The notes under the pieces were generated by a model. It ran no database searches. It had not been told where the DNA came from and saw only the letters and a program-made list of their open reading frames with translations. Source: Triplophysa rosa (lineage: Eukaryota; Chordata; Actinopteri; Cypriniformes; Nemacheilidae). From it: 64,000 nt of DNA. This document shows positions 37,337 to 47,733 of this stretch, piece by piece. The DNA lies in NCBI RefSeq assembly GCF_024868665.1, contig NC_079897.1, positions 2,091,133 to 2,155,132 of the forward strand, written 5' to 3'. Positions within the stretch are counted from its first letter, which is position 1, and each line of letters begins with the position of its first letter. Made by a program: the position numbers and the translations under genes.

Positions 37337-37833
37337 GGGAAGACAAACGAGGGATAACGACACGGGGCAGGTGTGGGTAATCAAACACTTAGGGAAAGAT
37401 TACGAGGAAACGAGAGGAATGGGACCAATGACAAGACACTGGAGAGAACGTATATTATTGTCAAACGGACAACAATATGTTTCTCTCCACACATAACCTA
37501 AGGACTCTGCCCCGATCCCACCACACGACTAGAATTTCATAAACAAGACGGTGGGACCGTGACATATACAGGTTTACAACCACATGAGGGTAAGTACATG
37601 ACAGAATGTTTATTTTTTGGTGAACTGTCACTTTAAGAATTGGCTAATTTCTGTTAACTGTTTTTTGTTAACGTCAGTGATGTGTAAACTGGCTGCACTG
37701 AATAAAATGAAAATAAAATGTGATTTTTATTATTATTCTTTTGTATTGTATTTTCAGATTCAACAATGACATCTGCGCCTGTGTTTGTAGGATTATATGA
37801 AACTGAAGTACATAAGGAGAGCAGTCTGATCTG

Positions 37834-37898
37834 AGTGTGTGCGTGTGTGTGTGTGTGCGTGTGTGTGTTTGTGTATGTGCGCGTGTGCGTGTGTGTGT
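37834..37898. repeat. Interrupted (GT)n microsatellite
   Basis: GT dinucleotides interrupted by gc, tt and ta units. Confidence 0.9.
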
Positions 37899-38427
37899 TA
37901 CAGCACAATTGCAGTCATGGCCCGGTGGAAGTTGTGCATAGGCAGAGCTGCATTAATTGGAGGTGTCATGGCCTTCACCGCAGGTTTCACGCTTCACTTC
38001 CCTCCTAATGTAAATTAGAGGCTACACAAGTTATCCATTTGAGATATCGAGCTGGTATAGAGATAAAGCTGTGCACTTACTCTCCGCAGGTGCCCTGGGA
38101 GCACGCTCCGTTTATCTGTCACCTGCATTACTGCACGCAGCCACTCGCTGCAGGTGCCATCAAATATTTAACGCTAACCTCCTTTCCTTTACTGACCAAA
38201 CCGGTCACTCGGGCCCTGAGGCGAGACACAGAGGGTTCTTTTTAATTCCAACAAAAACAAAAGATGTTCAGTTGAAGACCGGAATGAGTCCGCATTCTGA
38301 TGAGAACTGCATGAGAAAAGCATGAACTTTTTCTGGTTTATTATTGTTGTAGTTTATTTCATCGATATTTCAATTATTTGCCATAGACACAAATGGGATT
38401 AAGTGGAGAGCAAATAGAAACTTCCAA

Positions 38428-38845
38428 CCCGGTCTCATGAATTGCGTATAAATAACACGCTGTTGCATTATCGTGTAATACGTACGCCAAAGTTCGATTT
38501 TGCGTGCATGTGATACGCCAATGTTTGCGTGCACCTCGCTGGAGAGCAGCTATTTTGAAACGTACATGAAGAGGAAACACTGAAATAATGAAAATAATAC
38601 TGTTAGGTTTAGGGTTTGGGTTAGGGTAGAGGTTATAATATGCACGCACGCTAACATTAGGTTTAGGGTTTGGGTTAGGGGACAGGTTAATAAGACAAAT
38701 TGCCGATTAATATGCACGCGCGCTAAATTGGCGTATCATATGCACGCAAAAATAGGCGTATCATACACGCAAAATCTAACTTTGGCTTACGTATTTCACA
38801 ATAATGCAACGCGCGTGTTATTTATACGCAATTCATGAGACTGGG
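38428..38845 (-). mobile_element. MITE with 'cccggtctcatgaattgcg' ends, copy A
   Basis: The ends 'ccggtctcatgaattgcgta' and 'tacgcaattcatgagactgg' are inverted over 30 or more bases with few changes, and continue as 'taaataacacgc' / 'gcgtgttattta'. The centre carries 'gttaggtttagggtttgggt' twice, a telomere-like run. One frame on the minus strand (38649-38374) is open across much of the element and is also open in copy B. I regard that as a property of the shared sequence rather than a gene. No clear target duplication. Confidence 0.88.
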
Positions 38846-38849
38846 CTCA

Positions 38850-41110
38850 AACTTCTCTGCGTCTCAGATATTTCTCCTGAAAAACGGGTTCAGAAATCTC
38901 GCAAATGTCTCTGTCATTAGTTTCAGAAGAGATGTCAACAACGTCTCAAACTGAGCTCAGATTCGTCAAGTCTGCAATCGAAAGTCAATATTATTGAAGA
39001 TCTCAGTATGAACTCAAAGATTTCTCAGCAAATTAACCCAAATCCAGATTATTTTACCTCAACATTGCATATTGTTTAAGTGAAGTAGTTTAATGCAATT
39101 TTTATAAAAGAAGCAACCGAGATTGCCATCAAATCTTCCGAGCCAGGAAAAAGCAAAAGGTTTCCTCTGGGTTATTTTGTCTGGTAAAGCTGCTTGACAA
39201 CAAACTCAACACAATATGAGCTGATGTTTTCATCAGGATTGTGAAGCTAGGTAAAGTTTCAAGGTAAAGCATTTCGCAGCTTCCAGTGCTGACATCAGAG
39301 TGTCACCGGAGGGAATTTTACACCCTTGTGAGAGGAAACATTTGCGAGACGCCTCCAACATTTAGTCAGCGGTTCGACTGGAGTATTTCCATTTTACTTC
39401 TGCTGTTTTAGTTTAGTGCTCTTAAACGTTTTCTTATCTCACTCATAAGAGCCGCCATCTGCCCTCAGGCCCGTCGTAAACGCTGTTCTTTAATCATCCG
39501 CCCAACAGCGCCGGACACTCGTGCTCGGACCGAGCTTCGGGATGCTCCAGTGACACAAGCCTAATCTGATAAACAACGGGACAGATTGCGTTCCCCGTAC
39601 CTGGCTAGTACCTCCCAACCTGCACGCGCGGATTTCCTGGGTCTTGGCAACGGCTGGGATCCTCTGGAGAATAGTTATAGGGTGATTAATCATTGTTTAG
39701 GCGCGGTACATGTGGGAAGAATGAGAAAGCGGCGTTTCACACCTCTGAGGCAATTAATCCCCGTGATCTCCGCCAGGTTTGTCTTGTAGATAAGTCAGGG
39801 TACAAAACTGTTCCTAATTTATCAACCCACTCATGCCATCCGGCATAAAACACACAATTTATTTCCAATCATTTATAGTCAAATTTTAAAAAGAGTGACT
39901 TTGCCACATCCAAGTGTGCCTTATATTAGCTTCATATAAACTAAGTACCCAAGATTACAATGGGAATCTCGTTTTATTGTGCACATCTGGTCGAGTCACA
40001 ATGCATTTTCTCATTTGCCAGCTAAATTTTTGAGCGAATGTGGCATAAATCATTTTGCTAATAAGAAGCGTAAGTGACGTGAAGCCATCTCCCCTCTCGG
40101 AACAAAGAAACAACATATGGCCTAAAAATCACCCCGCGCTATTATCGCCGGGACGTATAACCCGTGCAAGACTTTCTTGGCATTTTCCTTTCCGATGATG
40201 TCAACGATCTTCGGCGGCGACTTCGAGCGAGCACTTTGCGTGATCACGTTTCTCATTTACCACTGTGTCAAAGAAGAAATTCTCCTTGACTCTCGATTAA
40301 ACACCACGTAAAACACATCACCGCTTAAACGCAGTCAATGCGGCTATTACGAGATCACAAAGACGATTCTTCTAGTGCATCAAGAACGCATCAGCCCCGG
40401 CAATACCCTTCGAACGATATAGTGATGGATGGACTAAAAATGACAAGATGAATTTCTTTATTATGTCTACGCTCGTTCCAGGATTCTGCTGGTGGATTCC
40501 AAATCATATTTGCCTCCTAAAATAAAGGGGGGGGGGGTTAGGTACGCGTGCCAATAATAGTAAAACGCTTCTAGTTTTAATTGCATCATTACGTCCCCAA
40601 TATCAGCAGCTCGCCTGCCAATATCAATATTGCCAAAGCATGGGTGGAATATAGATGGCCCAGGGTGAGCGTGGGTATACGCAGAGCGGCCTGACTGCCA
40701 GCTTCATCTCTCCTGCCCGCTGAGAAGGGAGAAAGGAGGTAGGCCGGAGATCATATCGTCTTTCTATTGTCCCTCTGTATTCCCTTAATTACTGATGGAT
40801 CTTGTTTGGATTTTGATGGCAGCCCTGGATCTGCAGTTGCAACGCATAGGAATGGATGGGCCCGGTGGGAAACATCATATTACTGCTGTGCACGTGCGTG
40901 TGAGCGTCTGAGAGAAACGGAGAGAACCGCCGCGAAAAGAGAAGGCGATTGAGGCGCTTGCGTGGTTGTAGCCGGCGACCCAAACAAAGGAAACATGACT
41001 GTGCAGATTGGCCGTGCCTGTCCTTTGTAAGCTGAAGTGTTCATTAGCCTGCACGTAATCAGATCAGAGGTTGAGACAGATGCATTCTGGGATTGCAAAG
41101 GGGTCCACGG
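38850..41110. promoter_or_regulatory. Candidate CNE-rich block between two MITEs
   Basis: Repeat-poor. The stretch 39840-40110 contains 'cataaatcattttgctaata' and 'caatcatttatagtcaaatt', and 40440-40640 and 40780-41080 have similar mixtures of AT words and CpG-containing sequence. A 12-G run is at about 40528-40538. Open frames at 39586-39789 and 40767-40952 have no recognised motif. Texture-based call. Confidence 0.3.
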
Positions 41111-41112
41111 AG

Positions 41113-41517
41113 CCCAGTCTCATGAATTGCGTATAAATAACACGCACGTTGCATTATCGTGAAATACACGTCAAAGTTCGATTTTGCGTGCATAAATACT
41201 CCCATTTTTGCTTGCATATGATGCGCCAATTTACCGCGCGTGCATATTAACCGGCAATTTGTCTTATTAACCTGTCCCCAAACCCTAAACCTAATGTTAA
41301 CATGCGTTCATATTATAACCTCTACCCAAACCCTAAGCCTAACAGTATTTTTATAATTACTTCAGTGTTTCCTCTTCATGTACGTTTCAAAATGGCTGCT
41401 CTCCAGCGAGGTGCACGCAAACATTGGCGTATCATATGCACGCAAAATCGAACTTTGGCGTACGTATTTCACGATAATGCAACAGCGTGTTATTTATACG
41501 CAATTCATGAGACCGGG
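41113..41517 (+). mobile_element. MITE with 'cccagtctcatgaattgcg' ends, copy B
   Basis: Same element as at 38428-38845, in opposite orientation as judged by the central 'aaccctaaacctaatg' run (copy A has the complement). Both ends are intact ('cccagtctcatgaattgcgt' and 'acgcaattcatgagaccggg'). The shared open frame begins at 41302. It is slightly shorter than copy A through small internal deletions. Confidence 0.9.
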
Positions 41518-44399
41518 TCGTGGTCAATGCAGAACACCATAACAATTAACAATTTCAAATGAAAAAAAAAAACGTAAACATAAATGCTTTGGCGCCGTGC
41601 TTCACTCCTAAAAATAAAAGTTCCGAAAAACATATTGTTATTGTAACTTGAAAAAATCTTTGAAAACTTAAAATAAATAAAAATGAGCAAAAAGCTAAAA
41701 TTAGTACATGCTGAGGCACTAAAATGAACTTACAATAAAAAACACAAAAACTAGAAAATGAATTAAAGTTGTATAGCAATATTAAAAATAAATAGATGAT
41801 AAAATTGTGAAAAAACAAAATTGCTAAATTCTATATTACGATTGACAAAGTTCAAAATGTAAATAAAACTCAATTTTCAGGTTCTTAAAACAATAATTTC
41901 TCTAGTCTGTAAGATCTTTTAGGCAACAGAAAGGTTAACGGTTCTTTACAGAACCACACAACTCAACAAAGAACCTCTTAGGATCTTTTTTGAAGGGTGT
42001 AGTTGAACTGAGAATACATTCCTGTCTTCATTCAACCGTACTATCAATGAAACCGTCAAAAAGACCAAAAGTAAAATAAAAGGCGTTCATCGCATGAACG
42101 ACGATGCAAGAATGACTTGTTTAACATCTCTGTTTTTTCTGCTGTAATGGAGGCTCTCAAGCGATCCGTCACTCTTAATTAAAATGTTGTTTACATATTA
42201 ATTCCATTTTAAACACAGTCATATAGTTTTGATGATAACAGATGGCACGGTGTGCTAATGGAAGGGTTAGTGTGGAGCAAGATAGCACATGATTTATTAA
42301 AATTTACTTTATTAGCGAGTAGACACTAACCGCGTTAATGCGGCCAGCCTCAATTTACCTAAATTAAGACAATTTCTATGCTTAGTGTTTGACGGTGATG
42401 TGGGGCTTGCACACGCGTTTTGCACACAGCATCTGGTTGAAATGCTCTTGAATGAATCTCGAATGAAGTGTTTTTCTCGCTCGAGTTATAAAGGAAAGGG
42501 GTCAGTGGTATTGTGATTGAATGTTTACCACGGCAAAATGATTTCCGAGCATGAGTAGTTAACTTGCTGTGTTGCATTGTTCTTTTAAAGCATTGATTTA
42601 TGTTTATGTTCGCAAGGGTTCAGCAGAGAAAATATTTCCACAAAAGCACCTTGCTGTCTTTGTCTTTTTTTAATCTTTTCCCCAATTTGTTTGATTGGTC
42701 GTCGTTTACCTCAGTGTTTCTATTGTTCGTCTTTCAGCTAACACGACGGGAGCTCGTGGAAAGGCTGTTTTTGCTCATATTCTTCATGACATTTGAAAGA
42801 GAATGAGGGACTTTATCGTTAAGTGAGATCTGGAAAACATCGTTGACCTCAATAGCTCGAACACGAGAGGCCACATCCGAGATTCGAAGACAAGAGATTT
42901 TCTTTTTTTCTGTTTACATCCAATTGCCTTCTGCATCTACATCCAATCCACCACAATGTTTTAAATAGTACAGTGAGGCAGATTTAACCATGATGAAACA
43001 AAATAGTCTTCATTTTTTTCCATCTATCAAATTGTCAATTGAAATAAGAAACTCAACCCTGTTACCATAATCTGTCTGCAGTTTAAAACCTTTTTTTGCT
43101 CATTTTTACCAATTACAAAACAGTTTAAATCAGATAATTGGAAATAAAATCTATATGAAAACAATGACAGAATGGGTATGTAGGTTACAGGTAACAGGGT
43201 TGGATAGTCTCCTTTTTAGGGTAACAGTGGTGAAATTGAGACATGTAGTCAACACAGCAAAAAAAGAGACAAAAATGGAATGATATGATTTTCTTGATAT
43301 GATTATCATATCGTTTTCTTGGAATGATATGATATCTTTTTCCATGATGTAGATGTCACAAATTTAGGAGTTTTGTAACATTTACATTTTTGTAACGGGG
43401 GAGAACACAACAGACATTTGAAGTGTTTACCTACTTTTCATGCAAGGTTACGTTTATGTCGGATTATAGCTCATCTAGCATATACAATAGCTCTCATAAC
43501 AAAAACGTGCAATTTATGCTTCAAATGCTTCAAAAAAGATTGCGACAGCAGTGTGTAATGAATTCAGCACAATGCAAGAAGCACTTTCTTGTCTGCAAGT
43601 TTATATGTGTGCAGGACTGGGCTGTGAAAGTCCCTGCTTGTTTTAGCTGTTGTTGTTGTGTCTCTGGATGATAGTATGTGATAGATGGAGTCGGTCCAGG
43701 ACATCTCGATCGACAGCTGTTGATTGCTATGAAAATCGAGAAAAGCTTCCAGAGCGGAACAATGCGCTCATTGCTCTCGCAGTTCAGTCGCCAGCAGAGC
43801 CCTGCAGCGGGGCACTTCATGAATTTCAACCACAGGCACTGACATGAACCAACAGAGAGTGGACACATGACGGGAGAGAAAGACAAACACGCAGACCCTC
43901 TAATGATACGCGTGAGTCAAAGTTTGAAACATCGTTTGCGCAGAAAAGTTTAGTGTAGCAGTCAGAAATATCAACAAATAAGCACACGTAGAGGAGATAT
44001 GATGATATCCATTTTCATTGTTCACAGACCGCCTGTGAAAATAAAGTTATACATCACAGAGGCAGTGTATGGTGATTTTATCACATCGATTAATGTTTAC
44101 GTATATAAAATATTGTCAATGGTATAAAACACAGTGATGCTCAATCAATCAAAATGAAGAATTCTTCAATAGGCAATTTGCATGTCCGTAAGTCATATCA
44201 CCTATAACATATCCACTTTTCCTGACACGTGTTAAAAAACGAAATATTGTCGACGTTGTTTGTCTTGGAAAAATGTGGACTATTGTCTTAAACACATCAG
44301 TAACCTCTTAATGAAGAAACTCACGTCCGCGAGCGCGTGTGTACAGTACGTCGAGGAGTTGATCAAAGCGAATTAGCACCGCCTCAGTACTTCGGCACT
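41518..44399. other. AT-rich noncoding sequence
   Basis: 41540-41880 is very AT-rich. Near 41935-41990 the words 'ggttaacggttctttacaga' and 'aaagaacctcttaggatctt' resemble the 'aaggttctt' repeat family (see 63705). The stretch 43260-43340 contains several 'atatgat'/'atcatat' words forming small palindromes. No gene recognised. Confidence 0.5.
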
Positions 44400-45200
44400 T
44401 TTAAACAGAGCTCGTACTTGTTTGCCATTTTTATGAATCCATTACTATCAGAAATTAGAGACAGTTGGGGTTGAGAGTAAAAAAACGGCGTATTGTTTTT
44501 AAGAAAAATTAGCATTCTGCGAGAGAGCTATCCCCAGGTTTAATTAAGGCGAATTCAGCATTCCAGTTCATCATTGGCTTTATGTAATGTTAAAAAACAA
44601 GTTGTGCTTATTGGCATCTGTTTATTTCTTATTAAAAAAGAAAACATTATACTGGGTGATTTGGCACCTTCGTAGTTTGTGCCTGGGCCTCATATTATGG
44701 GAATTCTTGGTTTGTGCGATGATTAAATGCTTAATAAAAAATTCATTGCTGTCGCCAACATCTGCATTGTAGCTCTAACGGCTCACTGGAGTGTGTGCGG
44801 CTTGTAAACTTTCCAAGCGCGTTGTCGAGAACCCTGGAAAGTTCAGCGTCGAGTTTGCCTCGCTCATTACCAAGCTACTCCTGCGCCTGCGATTAGACAA
44901 AGAACATTTTTAATTGCTTTAAAATCGGAATGCATGATAAGAATGGATTAATTTGATTTTTCTGTTTCTACAAGTAGCAGATTGTTTATGTCTTAGGAAT
45001 GCTCATGTTGTAAAATGAGATCCCCAGCTCGCCTCTGATTGGTCACTGTTAATGAAGCATGCTGTGCTGATTATTGATTTAGAAAATGAGGATGACACCA
45101 GGATTGTGCGTGTTGTGGTAATAAATTAAAAAGCAGGGTGCGTGGTTTTTTTAATGACCGGCGGAAACGGATCCGAAATAACGTAAAATATTTGATTTTC
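44400..45200. promoter_or_regulatory. Candidate conserved noncoding element block
   Basis: About 800 repeat-free bases dense in developmental-factor-like words: 'ggtttaattaaggcg' (44539), 'cgattagacaaagaac' (44890; SOX-like ACAAAG), 'gattaatttgatttttctg' (44945), 'ctgattattgatttag' (45068; PBX/HOX-like) and 'ggtaataaattaaaaagc'. No frame of meaning. I rate this among the best candidate enhancers in the window, by texture only. Confidence 0.4.
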
Positions 45201-45458
45201 CTTTCTGGTGGTCTCTGGCCCGTCAACGTCATTTATTGTTTATTTAAAAAAAGATTTTGTGTGTTTTTTCGGTGACGCCGCTAACAAGCAGATGGTCGAC
45301 TTGACTTATTTGTGTTTTGTGTTTCTGAATGACCAATCAGGTGCATGATGGGAAACTCAATGAGATGCTTGTCAGAGGAGAAACAATTCATTGGAGAGAG
45401 CCCACCAGAGATGTGTGTGTGTGTGCTCGGTCAAGATCGCTCTCTACCCCCCCTCTCT

Positions 45459-45463
<5 letters not shown>

Positions 45464-45548
<85 letters not shown>

Positions 45549-45549
45549 N

Positions 45550-45641
<92 letters not shown>
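45464..45641. repeat. (CT)n microsatellite, 178 bp, with one N
   Basis: Pure CT except for an 'an' interruption at 45548-45549. The N is the only ambiguous base seen in the window and marks an unresolved position, so the true length is uncertain. The open frames here that read poly-(S-L) are artefacts. Confidence 0.97.
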
Positions 45642-45644
<3 letters not shown>

Positions 45645-46718
45645 GCTCTATCTCTCTATCTTGTATTATTATTGGCTGTGGCAAGAGCAGCTGTTTCGGA
45701 GTGGCATGGCTCTCTGCATTAATAACTTTCCGCTGGTGGTTAGCAGGCGGAAGTGTAGTCCAGTGATGGAGCTAATGTAGCCCTCCCGAGGGTTGTCGAT
45801 GTCTCCCGGGGCCTGTCTGTGTCACCGAGCCTGTTTCAAAACTCAATGGCGTTTCCGCTGCTGTATGATGACAAAACTGATGACTGTGTGAATGCAACAA
45901 ATACACCACACTGTGTTTTAAGGAAAGGACAAATTATTTCTTAATGCTCTCTCATTTATAAATTGTTTTGGGTTAATTATGAGGTATTGATTGTTTTCCC
46001 TCATTTATTTGTAGAATATTTGAACATTTAGCACATTGAGAAAAGGAATTTTGCTACTTGTCCAATTACATTTATTTAAGCAGCTTCATTCAACAAAATA
46101 AAAAAATGTCGCAACAGTACTTTGTTTAGATATATTAATCCATTCAAGTTTGGACTACATTAATGTTTTGTATTGTGTTCACATATAGTCGTTAAAGAGA
46201 AAATATTTTGTGATTTTTAAGGTCCTACTTTGGTTTATGGAGTGTCCAACAACAAGTTTACGTACTAGGTGTAAAAACACTTTCGTTTTCTAATTATTAC
46301 CGTACTTTTTGACTGACTCTCAAATGATTCGTTCGGCGATTCATCCATCTCCCTCCTTTCTGTCAGCGTACTCTGATCTGATTGGTCAGATGGTCTAGTC
46401 TGCTGTGATTGGTCTACCGCGTACATCGTTGCAAATGGAACGTCGGCGGGCATTACACCGAGTGACGCAAATCCGACCCGGACCTGAGACTCGAACGACA
46501 GACGACTCAACTCGTGATTCAGAATCGACTCCTTCTCAAGCCAATAACGTTGTTATTCGTTCACTTTCGGCTTTACAACTTGGCAGACTACTTCACGCAC
46601 AGCAACATTACACACTGCATGACATGTAGTTTTAAGGACATAATAGTTACTTTTTAAAACTGGGCATAGGATTTTCAGTTCCCAGCATGCTTTGCGTAAA
46701 ACTGAGTAATTTTTATAA
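45642..46718. other. Noncoding, with a CCAAT-containing patch
   Basis: The part 46370-46480 carries 'gattggtcag' and 'gattggtctacc' 29 bases apart, both CCAAT boxes on the minus strand, in a CpG-containing stretch. This could be a promoter, but similar sequence is part of some fish repeats. The remainder shows nothing. Confidence 0.35.
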
Positions 46719-47108
46719 TTAAATAGTCAAGATAGTCGACCCAAAAATGAAAATTCTGTCATGAATTACTCATCGTCAACTGTAAATGTCTGTGTTTGGT
46801 TGAACACAAAGAAGATATTTGGAAAAATGTTAACAACTGAGATATCTGGGCCACCATTCACTAACATAGTAGAAAAAACTTTTGTATTTTTATGTTCTGT
46901 TAAACACCACAGAAGATATTTTGAAGAATTTTAGAAAACAAACAGTTCTGGCGCACCTTTGACACCTTTTACTACCCCAGAAATGTCAGTTGCTAACATT
47001 CTTCTAAATATCGTTCTTTTTGTTCGACAAAACAAATACATTTATACAGGTTTGGAACAACTTGAGGATGAGTAATTCATGACAGAATTTTCTTGGACTT
47101 TTCCTTTA
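46719..47108. mobile_element. Degenerate 'gttcaccc'-family MITE
   Basis: Left part 'acccaaaaatgaaaattctg' and right part 'tggaacaacttgaggatgag' and 'gacagaatttt' pair as arms, with further words 'gaacacaaagaagatatttg' and 'accacagaagatattttgaa' inside. The left TTAA-like site is at 46719, and the right terminus has decayed. Confidence 0.8.
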
Positions 47109-47644
47109 CGTGTTGTTTTGTGTGGTTTTTTTTGTAAAGAGAAATTTGTGTTTAATGTTCACGTATCCTTCAGATTTAGAGGAGATAAAAAATGAATGTC
47201 ACATTAACGAAAAATATTTGCGTTGAGAACATTTAATCAAAATATGAAACTTTTACATAAAAAAATCATTGGGAAACTTTGGGACAATTATGTTAAGTAA
47301 ACATAACTTTAATATGTGCAACTGATGTACATCATATTTTCAGTGCAGGGTGCATTTATCCAAAATGATTTACAATAAACATTTTATCAGTTAAGAATGA
47401 AAGCACATCTTTTATTTCGCAGGACTTGTGATCTGAAGTTCAAGTTTACAGTCAGACAGAACTGGACATATATGACTGTACGTAGTGCCATAAAAACCCA
47501 CAAGTAAGGAAGAAATGTCTTTTTGAATAGCTGTCCACTGTAGTGTGACCTCTATGCGTGAAAGGATTTATGACTCATGAATCCTCAAAAAAAGCTATTT
47601 CATTCATACGAGTCATTTTATAATAATTCAATGGTGCTTTTGTT

Positions 47645-47733
47645 CTTTCACAGGAAAAAAAGGCATACACGTTTGGAACGACATGAGGGTGAGTAAATAA
47701 TGACAATTTTCATTTTCAGGTAGTTCTTTAACA
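47645..47733. mobile_element. 'gttcaccc'-family MITE, right-arm fragment
   Basis: 'cgtttggaacgacatgaggg' followed by 'tgagtaaataatgacaattt' matches the family's right arm; the left arm is missing. Confidence 0.65.

Larger units (their letters stand above)
35417..37564 (-). mobile_element. Solo LTR (inferred) with internal minisatellite
   Basis: The element reads TGTCACGG...CGTGACA on the minus strand, so it has the TG...CA ends of a retroviral-type LTR with short inverted termini. The target duplication 'tatac' is exact (35412-35416 and 37565-37569); five bases is usual for LTR integrases. On the minus strand a TATA-like 'tttaaata' (37329-37336) precedes the minisatellite and an AATAAA (complement of 35480-35485) follows it, matching U3-R-U5 order. 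There is no internal gene region, primer-binding site or second LTR, as expected of a solo LTR left by LTR-LTR recombination. Length is 2148 bases, of which about 81% is the 19-bp array. The alternative is a terminal-inverted-repeat DNA element; TG/CA ends, 5-bp duplication and the polyadenylation signal favour LTR. Superfamily not determined. Confidence 0.7.
35208..37636. mobile_element. TTAA-flanked MITE split by an LTR insertion
   Basis: The two halves, 35208-35416 and 37565-37636, together make one 'gttcaccc'-family element. TTAA plus 'agggataatt' and 'ctgttattcatttcattac' mark the left, and 'acatgagggtaagtacatga' plus 'ggtgaactgtcact' and TTAA mark the right. Internal hairpin words 'aagaagatattttga' (left arm) and 'aaaatatcttcttttgtgtt' (start of the right arm) both lie before the break. 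The interruption falls in the right arm, just before 'acaggttt'. This establishes that the LTR-like element is younger than the MITE. Confidence 0.88.

Noticed and set aside
35339..37384. Open frames of 608-645 codons on both strands reading a 19-residue repeat
   Set aside because: They are produced by a stop-free 19-bp tandem unit inside an LTR-like element; all frames show the same period and there is no non-repeat coding context.
37834..37898. Open frame rich in His-Thr on the minus strand (37654-37908)
   Set aside because: Translation of a GT/CA microsatellite.
38600..38690. Interstitial telomeric repeat
   Set aside because: The 'tttagggtttgggttaggg' run is irregular, short, and part of a MITE found again at 41113-41517.
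45329..45780. Three overlapping 125-145 codon frames of alternating Ser-Leu
   Set aside because: Translation of a CT dinucleotide microsatellite.
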